The notes below the pieces were generated by a model. That model had not been told where the DNA came from. It worked only from the letters and a program-made list of their open reading frames with translations, and searched no databases. Below, piece after piece: positions 17,444 to 26,491 of a stretch of DNA of 40,161 bases (the stretch's first letter is position 1; the number at the start of each line of letters is the position of its first letter). The stretch is from Gammaproteobacteria bacterium (lineage in GTDB: Bacteria; Pseudomonadota; Gammaproteobacteria; Eutrophobiales; Eutrophobiaceae): the NCBI GenBank assembly GCA_018676275.1, contig JABHFC010000098.1, forward strand, positions 1 through 40,161, given 5' to 3'. The position numbers were made by a program, and so were the translations under genes.

Positions 17444-18976
17444 TTACTCAGTTTTGATTGCCTTATGTATGCTGGATATCGACTTTGCCCAGGGCTTGCC
17501 CTGCTGAACATCCTTCGACAAGCTGCTAATCGCTGCCCGCGCTTCTTCGCGGTCAGAATAAAGTCCATAGACAAGAACATGCCAGGGTTTATCCGCTTGC
17601 ATTGCCTGGTATAGCGACAGCTGTTTATGGTCCAGTTGAGCACCATTCAGGAAGCGTCTAATAGTTGTCATTTCCATGGCACCGATTAGCTGTATCACGT
17701 AGTGATCACTTGATTGTTGCCGTAACCACTCGTGGCCTCGAATTTCAGAACTCGTTATTTCTATTTTTGTTGTTGTTCTCTGTAAATCCTGCTGTTCCGA
17801 TTTCGCTTCTGTTAGCGCTGGTACGTCTGATTGGTTTAATCCTGGCACCGCAGCTCCGGCACTTTCCGTATGACTGAGCTTTAAGACATCCGGAATATTA
17901 ACTGTCGAATCCAATTCATTCTTAGTCGCTACTTCTACTTTTTCTTCAATCACCTCAGCTTCCAAACTACTCTGCGCCAAAGATATTGGCTCACTCTTGT
18001 TCAATTCATCTGTATTTTTGCTGGAAACAGAAAATTGTTTTTCAGGTAGTCTCAATGATATTTGCTCCGCATTAATCGATTCGTCTTCCTGTAAATACGA
18101 CCAAACGTAGATAATAATAAAAGTTATTAGCAAACAGGCTATGACGACTAAGCCTTTGTTTCGAGCTCCATCAGTATTTTTTTTGCCGGTCTTTGATGAA
18201 AGTATCTTCATATCCAGGTTTGCGGGATCACTTAAACCCTGTCTTGCAAGAAAGCTTATGTTCCCGGCCAGGCCGCCAGACACTTTATGAATTCTACTAA
18301 TTTCCTTATCCGAGAACGTATCTTCTTTACCGCCACAAACAGCCAGAAGATAATGCAGGTAAGCTGTTGTTTCATTCAAATCAAAGCTGGGTATATTAAT
18401 TGTATGAACAAGACCAGTATTGGAGCTTTCATCTGCAATTTCATTAATTCTCTGTAATAACGAGTCTTGCCCTATAAGCACAATCCTAATGAATGTATTT
18501 TTCTCTTTAAAACTCATAAGCTGAAAAATAAAACGTAAAGTCTTCTCATTGAGCTTATCTGCATCATCAATAAACAGTATTGGAATTTTCCCAATAAGAT
18601 TGCAGTGACTGAGATGCTTGTTTATCAGCGCGATAGATTCAGATGTATCATCTGTGTCATTCTGATGTTCCCTTAACATTGATTTAACTAATATGTCAGG
18701 GTCAATTTTTGGGGTCGCATCAATTCGACAAGCTAACCAGTCATCATCGGCTGTAACCACGAGATGTTGAGCAAATAATGTCTTGCCAACTTTTTCACGC
18801 CCTTTAATTAACAGCACTTGTTGACTGACCTGCAGTAAATGTTTGATCAAATCCAATCGGTGCTGGGTTTCAGCGGAAGTGAAAAATAGTTCTTTACTGT
18901 ATTTGTTCTGAAATGGATCTTGTGTCAGAGCTAATATCTTGAAATAGTCGTCCGGGGTGAGTGATTGTCTGGCCAT
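17444..18976 (-). CDS. damX: DamX-like membrane AAA ATPase with C-terminal SPOR domain
   Basis: A 510-residue protein. The N-terminal half is an ExeA/DamX-type AAA domain with Walker A GREKVGKT (59-66) and Walker B ILFIDDAD (133-140). A single membrane helix lies at about 275-295, followed by a low-complexity linker rich in Glu/Ser/Thr. A C-terminal SPOR-like domain spans about 428-505 (HYVIQLIGAM to the end). SPOR domains bind denuded glycan strands at the division site, so this is a probable septal protein. The position after aroK-aroB and before gltB matches the damX locus of other gammaproteobacteria. It differs from E. coli DamX in keeping an intact P-loop ATPase domain. An AGG ribosome site lies 5 nt before the ATG. 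It follows a paralogous AAA gene by 74 nt. Confidence 0.85.
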   Translation of the reverse strand: MARQSLTPDDYFKILALTQDPFQNKYSKELFFTSAETQHRLDLIKHLLQVSQQVLLIKGREKVGKTLFAQHLVVTADDDWLACRIDATPKIDPDILVKSMLREHQNDTDDTSESIALINKHLSHCNLIGKIPILFIDDADKLNEKTLRFIFQLMSFKEKNTFIRIVLIGQDSLLQRINEIADESSNTGLVHTINIPSFDLNETTAYLHYLLAVCGGKEDTFSDKEISRIHKVSGGLAGNISFLARQGLSDPANLDMKILSSKTGKKNTDGARNKGLVVIACLLITFIIIYVWSYLQEDESINAEQISLRLPEKQFSVSSKNTDELNKSEPISLAQSSLEAEVIEEKVEVATKNELDSTVNIPDVLKLSHTESAGAAVPGLNQSDVPALTEAKSEQQDLQRTTTKIEITSSEIRGHEWLRQQSSDHYVIQLIGAMEMTTIRRFLNGAQLDHKQLSLYQAMQADKPWHVLVYGLYSDREEARAAISSLSKDVQQGKPWAKSISSIHKAIKTE

Positions 18977-19050
18977 ACTTACCTATTTTTTAAGAATTAC
19001 CACAGGCGGGTAATACGACAGGTAGGTTGAAATACCTGTTAAACATACTC

Positions 19051-20136
19051 TTAGAGGTCTTCTGTCGGACCAACCGTCTCTTTTGGCTCCATACTCAACA
19101 CATATGATAGTTGCAATGAAAGAGGCTCATAGATTATTAATGCCCTTCCCTGTGCATCATCTTGCTGAATTACTGAAGACTGATCCTCTTCAACAATAGT
19201 TAACAGGTTTTCAGTGTTTGTAGCTTCTACTGACTTATCCTGGATTTCATCTAATAATGACTGACGAGCTTCTTTCAAAACACCATTCTCGTAATATTGA
19301 TATCCGGCAAACGATACTAAAAGCAAAATCAGTATGAAAGTGATACCTCCATAACTTTTACCGCTTATGTCCTTGTTCAGGTTTGCCTGCATTAGTTGAC
19401 GGGCCAAAATATTAACACCGCCTGGTAAGCCCCCACTGGCTTTATGTAAATATTCTATTTCACTTTCTGTAAATGGTATTTCAATGTTATCCCCGCATGA
19501 AGAAAATCTATATTTTAAATAAGCTCCAATTTGATCTTTCGTAAAGCAGGGCATAGAAAGGGTATCAATTGTCCCTTCGGCTAGTTCCTTTAAGCCAGGT
19601 TTGGAAATAGTCTCTGTTATTGACTCATTTGCGAAAAAGATAAACCTGAAAAACGCATCGTTGTAACGTAGATCGGCTAATTGAAGAAGAAACTGCAGGG
19701 TGCCGAATGATAATTTATGAGCATCATCTATAACAATCACAGGCACTACTTTTTCCTGATAAGACTGTTCAAGATATTTGTGCATCATGCTAATTGATTG
19801 GGGAGCACCAATTTCCTTTTCAGGCAATAATTGTTGAATGATTGAATGTGCAATTGATTCTGGTTCTGAGTCAGAATTGGCTATAGTAAAACTTACTTGC
19901 CAATCTTTCTCTTTCAATATAAGCAATTTCTGAGCGAGTAAGGATTTCCCTGCTCCTGAGACGGAATTGATAAGTAGCGCTTTTTCGCTGGCCTTTATAT
20001 GCTGCTTTGCTTCTTTAAGCCTTCGATTTATTTCCGGCGTCAGGTAAATATTTTTATCGATAACATCCAGTGGGAAAGGATCTTTATCCAATCCGTATTC
20101 GAGGTAATATTTATTTTCAGAAATTGAATTTTTCAT
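19051..20136 (-). CDS. ExeA/DamX-type membrane AAA ATPase without SPOR domain
   Basis: A 361-residue relative of the next gene. The N-terminal AAA domain has Walker A SVSGAGKS (58-65) and Walker B VIVIDDAH (133-140), the latter at exactly the same residue numbers as in the neighbour. Both share the KASGGLPGGVNILARQ/KVSGGLAGNISFLARQ motif near residues 231-247. A single membrane helix follows (about 263-280), then an 80-residue tail with no SPOR domain. A tandem duplication with loss or gain of the SPOR domain is the simplest reading. It might form mixed oligomers with the DamX-like protein; this is inference. It lies 26 nt after dgt. No ribosome site stands out. Confidence 0.8.
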   Translation of the reverse strand: MKNSISENKYYLEYGLDKDPFPLDVIDKNIYLTPEINRRLKEAKQHIKASEKALLINSVSGAGKSLLAQKLLILKEKDWQVSFTIANSDSEPESIAHSIIQQLLPEKEIGAPQSISMMHKYLEQSYQEKVVPVIVIDDAHKLSFGTLQFLLQLADLRYNDAFFRFIFFANESITETISKPGLKELAEGTIDTLSMPCFTKDQIGAYLKYRFSSCGDNIEIPFTESEIEYLHKASGGLPGGVNILARQLMQANLNKDISGKSYGGITFILILLLVSFAGYQYYENGVLKEARQSLLDEIQDKSVEATNTENLLTIVEEDQSSVIQQDDAQGRALIIYEPLSLQLSYVLSMEPKETVGPTEDL

Positions 20137-20162
20137 GTCGAAAAAAATATTTTTACCAAGGT

Positions 20163-21305
20163 CTATTTATCTTTCATTATCCGGTCATATTCCATCATCG
20201 CAAACCTGTCAGTCATCCCTGCAATATAATCTTTTACGATACTCTCTCTGCTATAACTTTCATTATCAGTATAACTAGCTGAGATTGTACTTGTTGACCT
20301 CTCTGGTAACAAACCTGGATTATCAATAAAGCTATTAAAAAGCTCAACCACGATGTGTTGGGATTTTTCAGCCATTTCTCGAACTTTACTGTGGTTATAC
20401 AAATTCTTGCTCAGAAAACGTTTTAACTGGATATGCTTTCTGTGCACATCCTCGCCAAGTTTTATAACAATGTCTTCGGAATTTCGTACATCATCTATTG
20501 ACTTCACCCCAATAGATTGAACTCTTGCTTTACTGGTTTCGATAAGGTCTGTAACCAGATTATTGATCATTCGCCTGATTAATTCGTTACTTAAGCGCTT
20601 GCCCTTTATATCTGGCCAGTGATCAGTAACATATTGATAGTGTTCATCAATGATTTCACAATCTCTTAATTCATCGATAGAAATAAGACCAGAACGTAAG
20701 CCATCGTCAACATCGTGATTATTGTAAGCTATTTCATCGGCAATATTTGCTACCTGGGCTTCCATACCTGGCTGCAGGTTTTGTTCAAATCGCTGGCCCA
20801 GTTCACCCAGGATCTCTGCATTTTTACGTGAACAGTGTTTCAATATTCCTTCCCGAGTTTCGAAAGTCAGATTTAGGCCCGGATATTCTGCATACCTTTC
20901 TTCAAGCAAATCTACGACTCTCAATGATTGAAAATTATGTTCAAAACCTCCATGGTCTTTCATGCAAAGATTCAATGCGGCCTGCCCTGCATGCCCAAAT
21001 GGCGTATGACCGAGATCATGTGCCAGGCATATCGCTTCCGTGAGATCTTCATTCAGCCCTAGCGCACGCGCAACAGTTCTACCAATCTGAGACACTTCAA
21101 GAGAATGTGTCAGGCGAGTACGAAACATATCGCCTTCATGATTAACGAATACCTGAGTCTTGTATTCAAGCCTTCTGAAAGCAGAGCTGTGAATAATACG
21201 ATCCCTGTCTCTCTGATACTGACTACGAAAAGGTGAAGCTTGTTCAGTAAATCGACGACCGCGTGATGATTCATCGCTGGCTGCATATGATGCCAGCGAG
21301 AGCAT
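20163..21305 (-). CDS. dgt: dGTPase-like deoxynucleoside triphosphate triphosphohydrolase
   Basis: A 380-residue HD-domain protein of the dGTPase family (dGTPase-like protein, type 2 length). The metal-binding HD residues are visible as His67 in TRLTHSLEVSQIGR and His96-Asp97 in CLAHDLGHTPFGHAG, with the later conserved Asp in NIADEIAYNNHD. Family members cleave dNTPs to deoxynucleosides and triphosphate, controlling dNTP pools. The ATG overlaps the aroB stop as TAATG, so it is translationally coupled to aroB. In E. coli dgt lies elsewhere, so its place inside the aroKB-damX locus is a local feature. The start is supported by the overlap and by the usual N-terminal GRRF motif. Confidence 0.93.
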   Translation of the reverse strand: MLSLASYAASDESSRGRRFTEQASPFRSQYQRDRDRIIHSSAFRRLEYKTQVFVNHEGDMFRTRLTHSLEVSQIGRTVARALGLNEDLTEAICLAHDLGHTPFGHAGQAALNLCMKDHGGFEHNFQSLRVVDLLEERYAEYPGLNLTFETREGILKHCSRKNAEILGELGQRFEQNLQPGMEAQVANIADEIAYNNHDVDDGLRSGLISIDELRDCEIIDEHYQYVTDHWPDIKGKRLSNELIRRMINNLVTDLIETSKARVQSIGVKSIDDVRNSEDIVIKLGEDVHRKHIQLKRFLSKNLYNHSKVREMAEKSQHIVVELFNSFIDNPGLLPERSTSTISASYTDNESYSRESIVKDYIAGMTDRFAMMEYDRIMKDK

Positions 21306-22399
21306 TAATTTTTTCCTTTTACTGAAGAAAATTGCTCAACTGTAAGTTGCAACAAGTTCTCGTCAAATTCATTAGTAACTACCGCGTCACCAATACTTTT
21401 CAACACAACCAAAAAGAGTTGCCCATCTTTCGCTTTCTTGTCGACGGACATCAATTCTCTCATATTTGAAATTTCAAATTGTTCTGGCAGCTTTATTGGT
21501 AATCCAGCTTTTATAAGCAGGTCCCGAATCCTGGCTAAATCAGTTTCTGTAATCCATCCGCTTCGACAGGATAAATCTGCTGCCATAAGCATTCCCAGAC
21601 CGACAGCTTCACCATGTAACCAGTCTTTATAATTCAAACCTGTTTCAACTGCATGAGCAAAAGTATGACCAAAATTCAATAATGCGCGTTGACCTTGTTC
21701 TCTTTCATCATCGGCAACTACTTCTGCCTTATTCTGGCAGGAACGTTCAATTGCGTATTGCAAACATTCATCATCCCGATCCCTCAAACTTTCTATATTA
21801 TTCTCCAACCAGGTGAAAAATACCGGGTCTCGAATTAATCCATATTTTATAACCTCAGCCAGTCCAGCTGATAATTCACGGTCGGGAAGTGTGTCCAGCA
21901 CATCACTATCTGAATATACGGCTATTGGTTGATGGAAGGCACCAATCATATTTTTACCGATCTCATGATTCACCGCTGTTTTTCCACCAACAGATGAATC
22001 TACCTGGGCTAGTAAGGTAGTCGGTATTTGAATATAGTTGGCACCTCTTTGATAACAGGCTGCTGCAAATCCTGTTATGTCACCAACTACACCCCCTCCT
22101 AAAGCAATAAGAGTACAGTTACGACTGAATTTATTTTCCAGCAATTGAGTAACTATTTCATTCATTACGGTAAGATTCTTGTGTGATTCACCGTCTGCTA
22201 TTACATAAGATAATGGACTGAAGTCAGCAAGAGTGTCCAATAGTTGAGGCAAGTACAATGAGGCAATCGTGGTATTGCTGACTACCATAACTTGCGAGGA
22301 GTGAATAATATTTACAAATAGCTCTGGATCGCCCAGCAAGCCTTTTCCAATAAGGATTGGATAACTCCTCTGACCTAATTCTACTTTAAGTTCTTTCAT
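21305..22399 (-). CDS. aroB: 3-dehydroquinate synthase
   Basis: A 364-residue AroB, close to the E. coli length. It has the NAD-binding GGGVVGD motif followed by AACYQRG, then QIPTTLLAQVDSSVGGKTAV with catalytic Lys, plus the metal ligands Glu in AEVIKYG and the two His in NFGHTFAHA and WLHGEAV. It converts DAHP to 3-dehydroquinate, the second step of the shikimate pathway. An in-frame upstream start at 22420 would add seven residues inside aroK. The ATG at 22399 is preferred because it forms an ATGA overlap with the aroK stop and begins the protein at the usual MKELKVELG. It is followed by dgt with a one-base overlap. Confidence 0.97.
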   Translation of the reverse strand: MKELKVELGQRSYPILIGKGLLGDPELFVNIIHSSQVMVVSNTTIASLYLPQLLDTLADFSPLSYVIADGESHKNLTVMNEIVTQLLENKFSRNCTLIALGGGVVGDITGFAAACYQRGANYIQIPTTLLAQVDSSVGGKTAVNHEIGKNMIGAFHQPIAVYSDSDVLDTLPDRELSAGLAEVIKYGLIRDPVFFTWLENNIESLRDRDDECLQYAIERSCQNKAEVVADDEREQGQRALLNFGHTFAHAVETGLNYKDWLHGEAVGLGMLMAADLSCRSGWITETDLARIRDLLIKAGLPIKLPEQFEISNMRELMSVDKKAKDGQLFLVVLKSIGDAVVTNEFDENLLQLTVEQFSSVKGKN

Positions 22400-22914
22400 G
22401 GCAAATCCAATTGCTGACAAATTCTATTTACAATCTGTTTAATTATATTGTTGTCTGTCTGAATAACCAGATCTGCAACTTCCTCATACAATGGGACTCT
22501 TGTTTCCAGCATTTCCAATATTGTCGCCCTACGATCATCAGTATTTAACAAGGGACGCTTTTTATCTTTGGCAGTTCGATCCATCAGCTTTTCCGGAGAG
22601 GATTTTAAGTAAACAACCCGGCCTCTGCTTTTCAGGAATTTTCTATTGCTATCGGACAAAATGGCTCCGCCACCCGTGGCCAATAAGATACCCTTTTTCG
22701 CTGTAAGCTCCTCTATCATTTTCGCCTCTCGCTTTCGAAATCCTTCTTCACCTTCAATCTCGAATATTAGAGCGATATCAGCACCGGTTTTCTTTTCTAT
22801 TTCTCCATCTGAGTCATAGAATTGCATTCCTAGTCGAGATGCCAATTGGCGTCCAATAGTGGTTTTTCCCGATCCCATCGGTCCAATGAGGAATATATTT
22901 TGTATTGCTTCCAC
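22396..22914 (-). CDS. aroK: Shikimate kinase
   Basis: A 172-residue shikimate kinase with P-loop GPMGSGKT (11-18), the shikimate-binding Asp pair in YDSDGEIE (34 and 36), Arg60 in EEGFRKRE and the glycine triad ATGGGAIL (about 79-86). It phosphorylates shikimate in aromatic amino acid synthesis. The start codon is GTG with no clear ribosome site, but the alignment of the P-loop near residue 11 is normal for AroK. It heads the run aroK-aroB-dgt-AAA-damX. The 268 nt between it and pilQ holds the pil terminator and an inverted repeat; a weak promoter may lie just upstream (TATATT near 22966 on the minus strand). Confidence 0.97.
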   Translation of the reverse strand: MEAIQNIFLIGPMGSGKTTIGRQLASRLGMQFYDSDGEIEKKTGADIALIFEIEGEEGFRKREAKMIEELTAKKGILLATGGGAILSDSNRKFLKSRGRVVYLKSSPEKLMDRTAKDKKRPLLNTDDRRATILEMLETRVPLYEEVADLVIQTDNNIIKQIVNRICQQLDLP

Positions 22915-23085
22915 TGTAATAACGATAGCTTTCTGATTGATTCAAAAGGTCACTGCATTAATCAAAATATAAAGAGTCCATTCAAGAAGATTGAACAGTT
23001 CACCAGGCGCATGAATTGACATTTGTAATGTTACCGTATCGCTACAATTAGTTAAATTTTGTTTGGGCAAAAGAATTTTTCATGC

Positions 23086-23117
23086 ATCCTGAATCTCCGT
23101 GCTTGCAAATTCAGGAT
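23086..23117. repeat. Perfect 9-bp inverted repeat next to the pil terminator
   Basis: ATCCTGAAT (23086-23094) and ATTCAGGAT (23109-23117) pair perfectly over 9 bp around a 14-nt centre. It directly abuts the T-tract of the pilQ terminator, on the aroK side. It could be a second hairpin in readthrough RNA or a protein site upstream of aroK. Confidence 0.5.
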
Positions 23118-23149
23118 AAAAAAAAAGATGTAGCCGAAGCTACATCTTT
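23118..23149 (-). terminator. Rho-independent terminator of the pilMNOPQ operon
   Basis: On the minus strand a stem of 9 bp (AGATGTAGC with GCTACATCT, extendable to 11 bp by A-T pairs) closes on a TTCG tetraloop in the stabilising C(UUCG)G context and runs into nine T residues. It lies about 35 nt after the pilQ stop. The plus-strand side lacks a clean T-run, so it works mainly in one direction. Confidence 0.92.
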
Positions 23150-23182
23150 CTCTAGAGGTACTAACGATTACGTTTTTTATTA

Positions 23183-25321
23183 TTATATTTTCAATTCTTC
23201 CTTAATGATTTTCGGTGTTACAAAAATCAACAACTCACTTCTGGCATTTTCCACCCTGGTTTTCTTAAACAGAAATCCTAGTACTGGTAGTTCACCGAAG
23301 AAGGGGACTCGGTCTGAAGATTTTCTATCGACCTGACTATAAACCCCGCCCAGAACAACGGTCTCACCATCATCAACCAACACCTGAGTACTCACCGACC
23401 TTGTATTGATTGGCGGCACACCCAGCACGTCGGGAGAACCTCGTGTATCCTGATTTACCATCAAATCCAGTAAGACCCGATTGTCCGGTGTGATTTGCGG
23501 TGTCACTCTTAAAGCCAACACGGCTTTCTTAAAAGAAACTGAAGTTGCACCGCTGGATGAAGCTTCCTGAAAGGGTATTTCTACGCCTGACTCTATCACG
23601 GCTTCCGTCTGATTTGAGGTAATAACTTTTGGGCTGGCGATATCTTCACCACGTCCTTCTGCCAGTAAAGCTGAGAGTTCCAGTTGCAATAGATAGGAAC
23701 CAATTTTTCCAACTGCCAGACCTATACCAGAAGTTGCACCTGCAACAGGCAGGTTAACCAGTAAGTCATCTGCACCATGATTAAATGCTGTGGGTGCTCC
23801 AAAATCTCTTGGCCCAACGACATTACCTCCTCCCAGTGCGAACAATTCGCCGGCAGTCTGATTTGACTGATCCGAATGTTTGCTATAACCGAACTGTACA
23901 CCCAGATCTCTGGTAAAACTTTCATCTGCATTAACAATGCGAGATTCGATCATTACCTGTCTTATAGGTATATCTAGTTTCGACACCATTGACCTTATAG
24001 ATTCAAGGCTGCCTGCCACATCCTGAATAATCAGGGTATTTGTGCGCTCATCAATAGTGACATTGCCTCTATCAGACAGCAGATTGTTCTCACCTGTCTG
24101 AATCAAACTCGCCAGTTCTGATGCTTTGGCATAATTTATTTGTACAAATTCAGTACGCAATGGAGCTAATTCTTCAACCTGTCTTTGTGACTCCAGTTCC
24201 AGCTTCTCTCTGGCAGCGATTTCCTCCTGAGGCCCTACCATCATGACGTTTCCAGCCTGACGCATACCCAGACCTCTCGCCTTAAGAATAATGTCAAGTG
24301 CTTGATCCCACGGAACATTCTTTAATCGCAGGGTAACACTACCGCTAACAGTATCACTGGCTACTAAATTCAAACCGGTAAAATCAGCAATTAACTGAAG
24401 GACAGCTCTTACTTCAATGTTTTGAAAATTCAAAGACAGGCGCTCACCGGTATATCCAAACTTTTTCTTTTTGCTGGCTTCTTCCTCTTCCACGGACAAT
24501 GGTCGAACTTCCAATGTAAACACATCGTCAGATTGATAAGCCATATGATCATATTGCTCACTGACTGTGCTGATGCGCATACGCGTACCATTGCCATAGG
24601 CTGAAGTATCTACTTCCTTCACGGGAGTAGCGAAATCTATAACATCCAGACGTCTATCAAGATTTGAAGGTAAATTTGTAGCAATAAAATCGACTACTAT
24701 TTGACCAGACTCCTGACCCAAATTAACACTAATTGATGGATCAGAAAGTTTAACAATTATTCGGCCCTCTCCACCTTCCCCTCTTCGAAAATCTATGTTG
24801 TCAATACTTGACGATCCGGAAGCAGACCCGCTGGATGCTGTTGTACTATCCACAGAAGGACTTCCTGCTCCCAGGGTAACTAATACAACATTATCTTGAA
24901 GCTGAATATCATAGGAAACTGAATTGACCAGATTTACCACTACACGTGTTCGCCCGGCAGCTTCTACCGCCGTCACACTATGTGCCATGCCTATACCAAT
25001 AGTCTGGCTTTTTTCTTCCAGATTCAGGTTAACATTTGGTAAGTCAATTGCGAGCCTGGCTGGATTATCAATAGTGAAGTTGACTGGCTCCTCCTGCAAA
25101 GCTTCTGAAAACTGCAAACTAAGTTGCACCTTTTCACCAGGCAGAGCTGAATAACTTATGTCATTCAAACTAACTTCAGCAAAGGCAGTCGTTGTACTAA
25201 AGAACATTGCACAGGTCAGGACCATGCCAATTGACCTTACTGTCCTGCTTATTAAAAGCGTATTCAAATACACTCTGAACATCTTGATTGTTTTAGTTTC
25301 AATCATATTTTGCCACCCCAT
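23183..25321 (-). CDS. pilQ: Type IV pilus secretin PilQ
   Basis: A protein of up to 712 residues. After a signal peptide ending near TTTAFA|EV come AMIN-type domains that bind peptidoglycan, a secretin N0/N1 region (LSLNFQNIEVRAVLQLIADF, about 294-313), and the C-terminal secretin domain with VPFFGELPVLGFLFKK and LLIFVTPKII at the end. PilQ forms the outer membrane pore for the pilus. The start is uncertain: the ATG at 25321 lies 5 nt after the pilP stop, but ATGs at 25306 and 25282 would give a more compact signal peptide, and GGGGTGG precedes the one at 25306. It is the last gene of the pil operon and is followed by a strong terminator. Confidence 0.96.
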   Translation of the reverse strand: MGWQNMIETKTIKMFRVYLNTLLISRTVRSIGMVLTCAMFFSTTTAFAEVSLNDISYSALPGEKVQLSLQFSEALQEEPVNFTIDNPARLAIDLPNVNLNLEEKSQTIGIGMAHSVTAVEAAGRTRVVVNLVNSVSYDIQLQDNVVLVTLGAGSPSVDSTTASSGSASGSSSIDNIDFRRGEGGEGRIIVKLSDPSISVNLGQESGQIVVDFIATNLPSNLDRRLDVIDFATPVKEVDTSAYGNGTRMRISTVSEQYDHMAYQSDDVFTLEVRPLSVEEEEASKKKKFGYTGERLSLNFQNIEVRAVLQLIADFTGLNLVASDTVSGSVTLRLKNVPWDQALDIILKARGLGMRQAGNVMMVGPQEEIAAREKLELESQRQVEELAPLRTEFVQINYAKASELASLIQTGENNLLSDRGNVTIDERTNTLIIQDVAGSLESIRSMVSKLDIPIRQVMIESRIVNADESFTRDLGVQFGYSKHSDQSNQTAGELFALGGGNVVGPRDFGAPTAFNHGADDLLVNLPVAGATSGIGLAVGKIGSYLLQLELSALLAEGRGEDIASPKVITSNQTEAVIESGVEIPFQEASSSGATSVSFKKAVLALRVTPQITPDNRVLLDLMVNQDTRGSPDVLGVPPINTRSVSTQVLVDDGETVVLGGVYSQVDRKSSDRVPFFGELPVLGFLFKKTRVENARSELLIFVTPKIIKEELKI

Positions 25322-25326
25322 TACAT

Positions 25327-25893
25327 TTATTCTTCAACGAGCACAATTGCAGCCTGTCGCTCATCCCATCGACCATTGCTGTCCTGAACGATTTCCCGTA
25401 ACTCGATTCGATCTTCAAATACATTGATGATCTTACCGATGTTACGCCCCATATAATTGCCTACTTTAACTCTGTGCACGGTATTATCCGGATCATTGAT
25501 GATTGCCCAGTTTTCGTTAGCATTCTCCAATGTACCTACCATCCTCAAGCTATCCAATTCAAATTGTTCCAGTTCTTCACGATTCCTGTTGCGAATTTCT
25601 GCTTCCATTTCTTTCGTCAAGCCAGTGTCTTTTACTTCGACTAACTCCTCGCTACGTAATTTGTAGAAAGAGACAAAAGGATCTCGTGAGTTTTTGTCTG
25701 CAGACATATAAGCATATGCTTCATATGGCTTGATCTCAGGCAATGGTTGAATCCTGCCGCCTGGGCGAGCTAATACTTCCTGAGTCCATTGATCCAGATC
25801 ACTTATGTCCGTAGAAACACAGCCACCGACCACAAGCAATGACGCCACAGCAATTAAATGACAAATTTGATTTTGGAATAATTTATTTCTCAC
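25327..25893 (-). CDS. pilP: Type IV pilus assembly lipoprotein PilP
   Basis: A 188-residue lipoprotein with a signal peptide ending in the lipobox VVGGC. The C-terminal PilP domain (about 100-188) has the family-typical stretch around LRMVGTLENANENWAII and HRVKVGNYMGRN. PilP links the inner membrane PilMNO platform to the PilQ secretin. A TTG 24 nt upstream (25917) would extend it into pilO. I prefer the GTG at 25893 because it begins 4 nt after the pilO stop, has a GAGG ribosome site about 9 nt upstream and gives a standard lipoprotein signal peptide. It sits 5 nt before pilQ. Confidence 0.92.
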   Translation of the reverse strand: MRNKLFQNQICHLIAVASLLVVGGCVSTDISDLDQWTQEVLARPGGRIQPLPEIKPYEAYAYMSADKNSRDPFVSFYKLRSEELVEVKDTGLTKEMEAEIRNRNREELEQFELDSLRMVGTLENANENWAIINDPDNTVHRVKVGNYMGRNIGKIINVFEDRIELREIVQDSNGRWDERQAAIVLVEE

Positions 25894-25897
25894 GGCT

Positions 25898-26491
25898 TTA
25901 TCCCTCTTCTTCTTCAATGGCGCGATACGTTTTCGCTGTCGCTGCCATCGTCAATTCGCCAGGACGATTGCCTGTAAAATTAATTTTTATATTGTGAGTA
26001 GTTACAATTCTGGGTAATGCCGCGATGCCACTGACAAACTCGCCCAATTGGTGATAGCTACCCTTTACCTTGATGCTTATAGGCAGTTCAGCATAGAACT
26101 CTGTAGGTACTTCACTCAATGGTTGAAATAATTCAAACTCGAGACCTGAAGAAAGTCCTGTCTGGGAAATATCTACCAACAAACCTGCAACCTCTGTTTT
26201 GTTGGGCAATTGTCTTACCATATCGCCGAAAGATTGTTCCATTTCCTTCATTTGTTCACGCAAAGGCCTCAGATTGGCAGTCTTTTTCTGCTTTCTTTCA
26301 AAGATTTCCTTTTGCTCTATCTCCTGGGACTCGACAGTAGCAAGTTCTACTCTTTGCTCACTGATATCAAAGTGGTACCCGGCATATACAAGGGCTACAA
26401 AAAGAATAGCTATTAAGGCTAACTGAATTGGTAATGGCCAGACTCCGGGGTTATTCGGATCTAGATTGTTAAGATCATCAATGAGACTCAT
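25898..26491 (-). CDS. pilO: Type IV pilus inner membrane protein PilO
   Basis: A 197-residue bitopic membrane protein with a short cytoplasmic N-terminus containing DDLNNLDPNNPGVWP, one membrane helix (about 22-42), a coiled coil rich in Glu, Lys and Gln (about 48-95), and a C-terminal ferredoxin-like domain. This is the PilO layout; PilO pairs with PilN in the alignment complex of the pilus machine. Its ATG overlaps the pilN stop as ATGA. The C-terminus ends in a run of Glu residues, and the pilP start lies just past it. Confidence 0.94.
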   Translation of the reverse strand: MSLIDDLNNLDPNNPGVWPLPIQLALIAILFVALVYAGYHFDISEQRVELATVESQEIEQKEIFERKQKKTANLRPLREQMKEMEQSFGDMVRQLPNKTEVAGLLVDISQTGLSSGLEFELFQPLSEVPTEFYAELPISIKVKGSYHQLGEFVSGIAALPRIVTTHNIKINFTGNRPGELTMAATAKTYRAIEEEEG

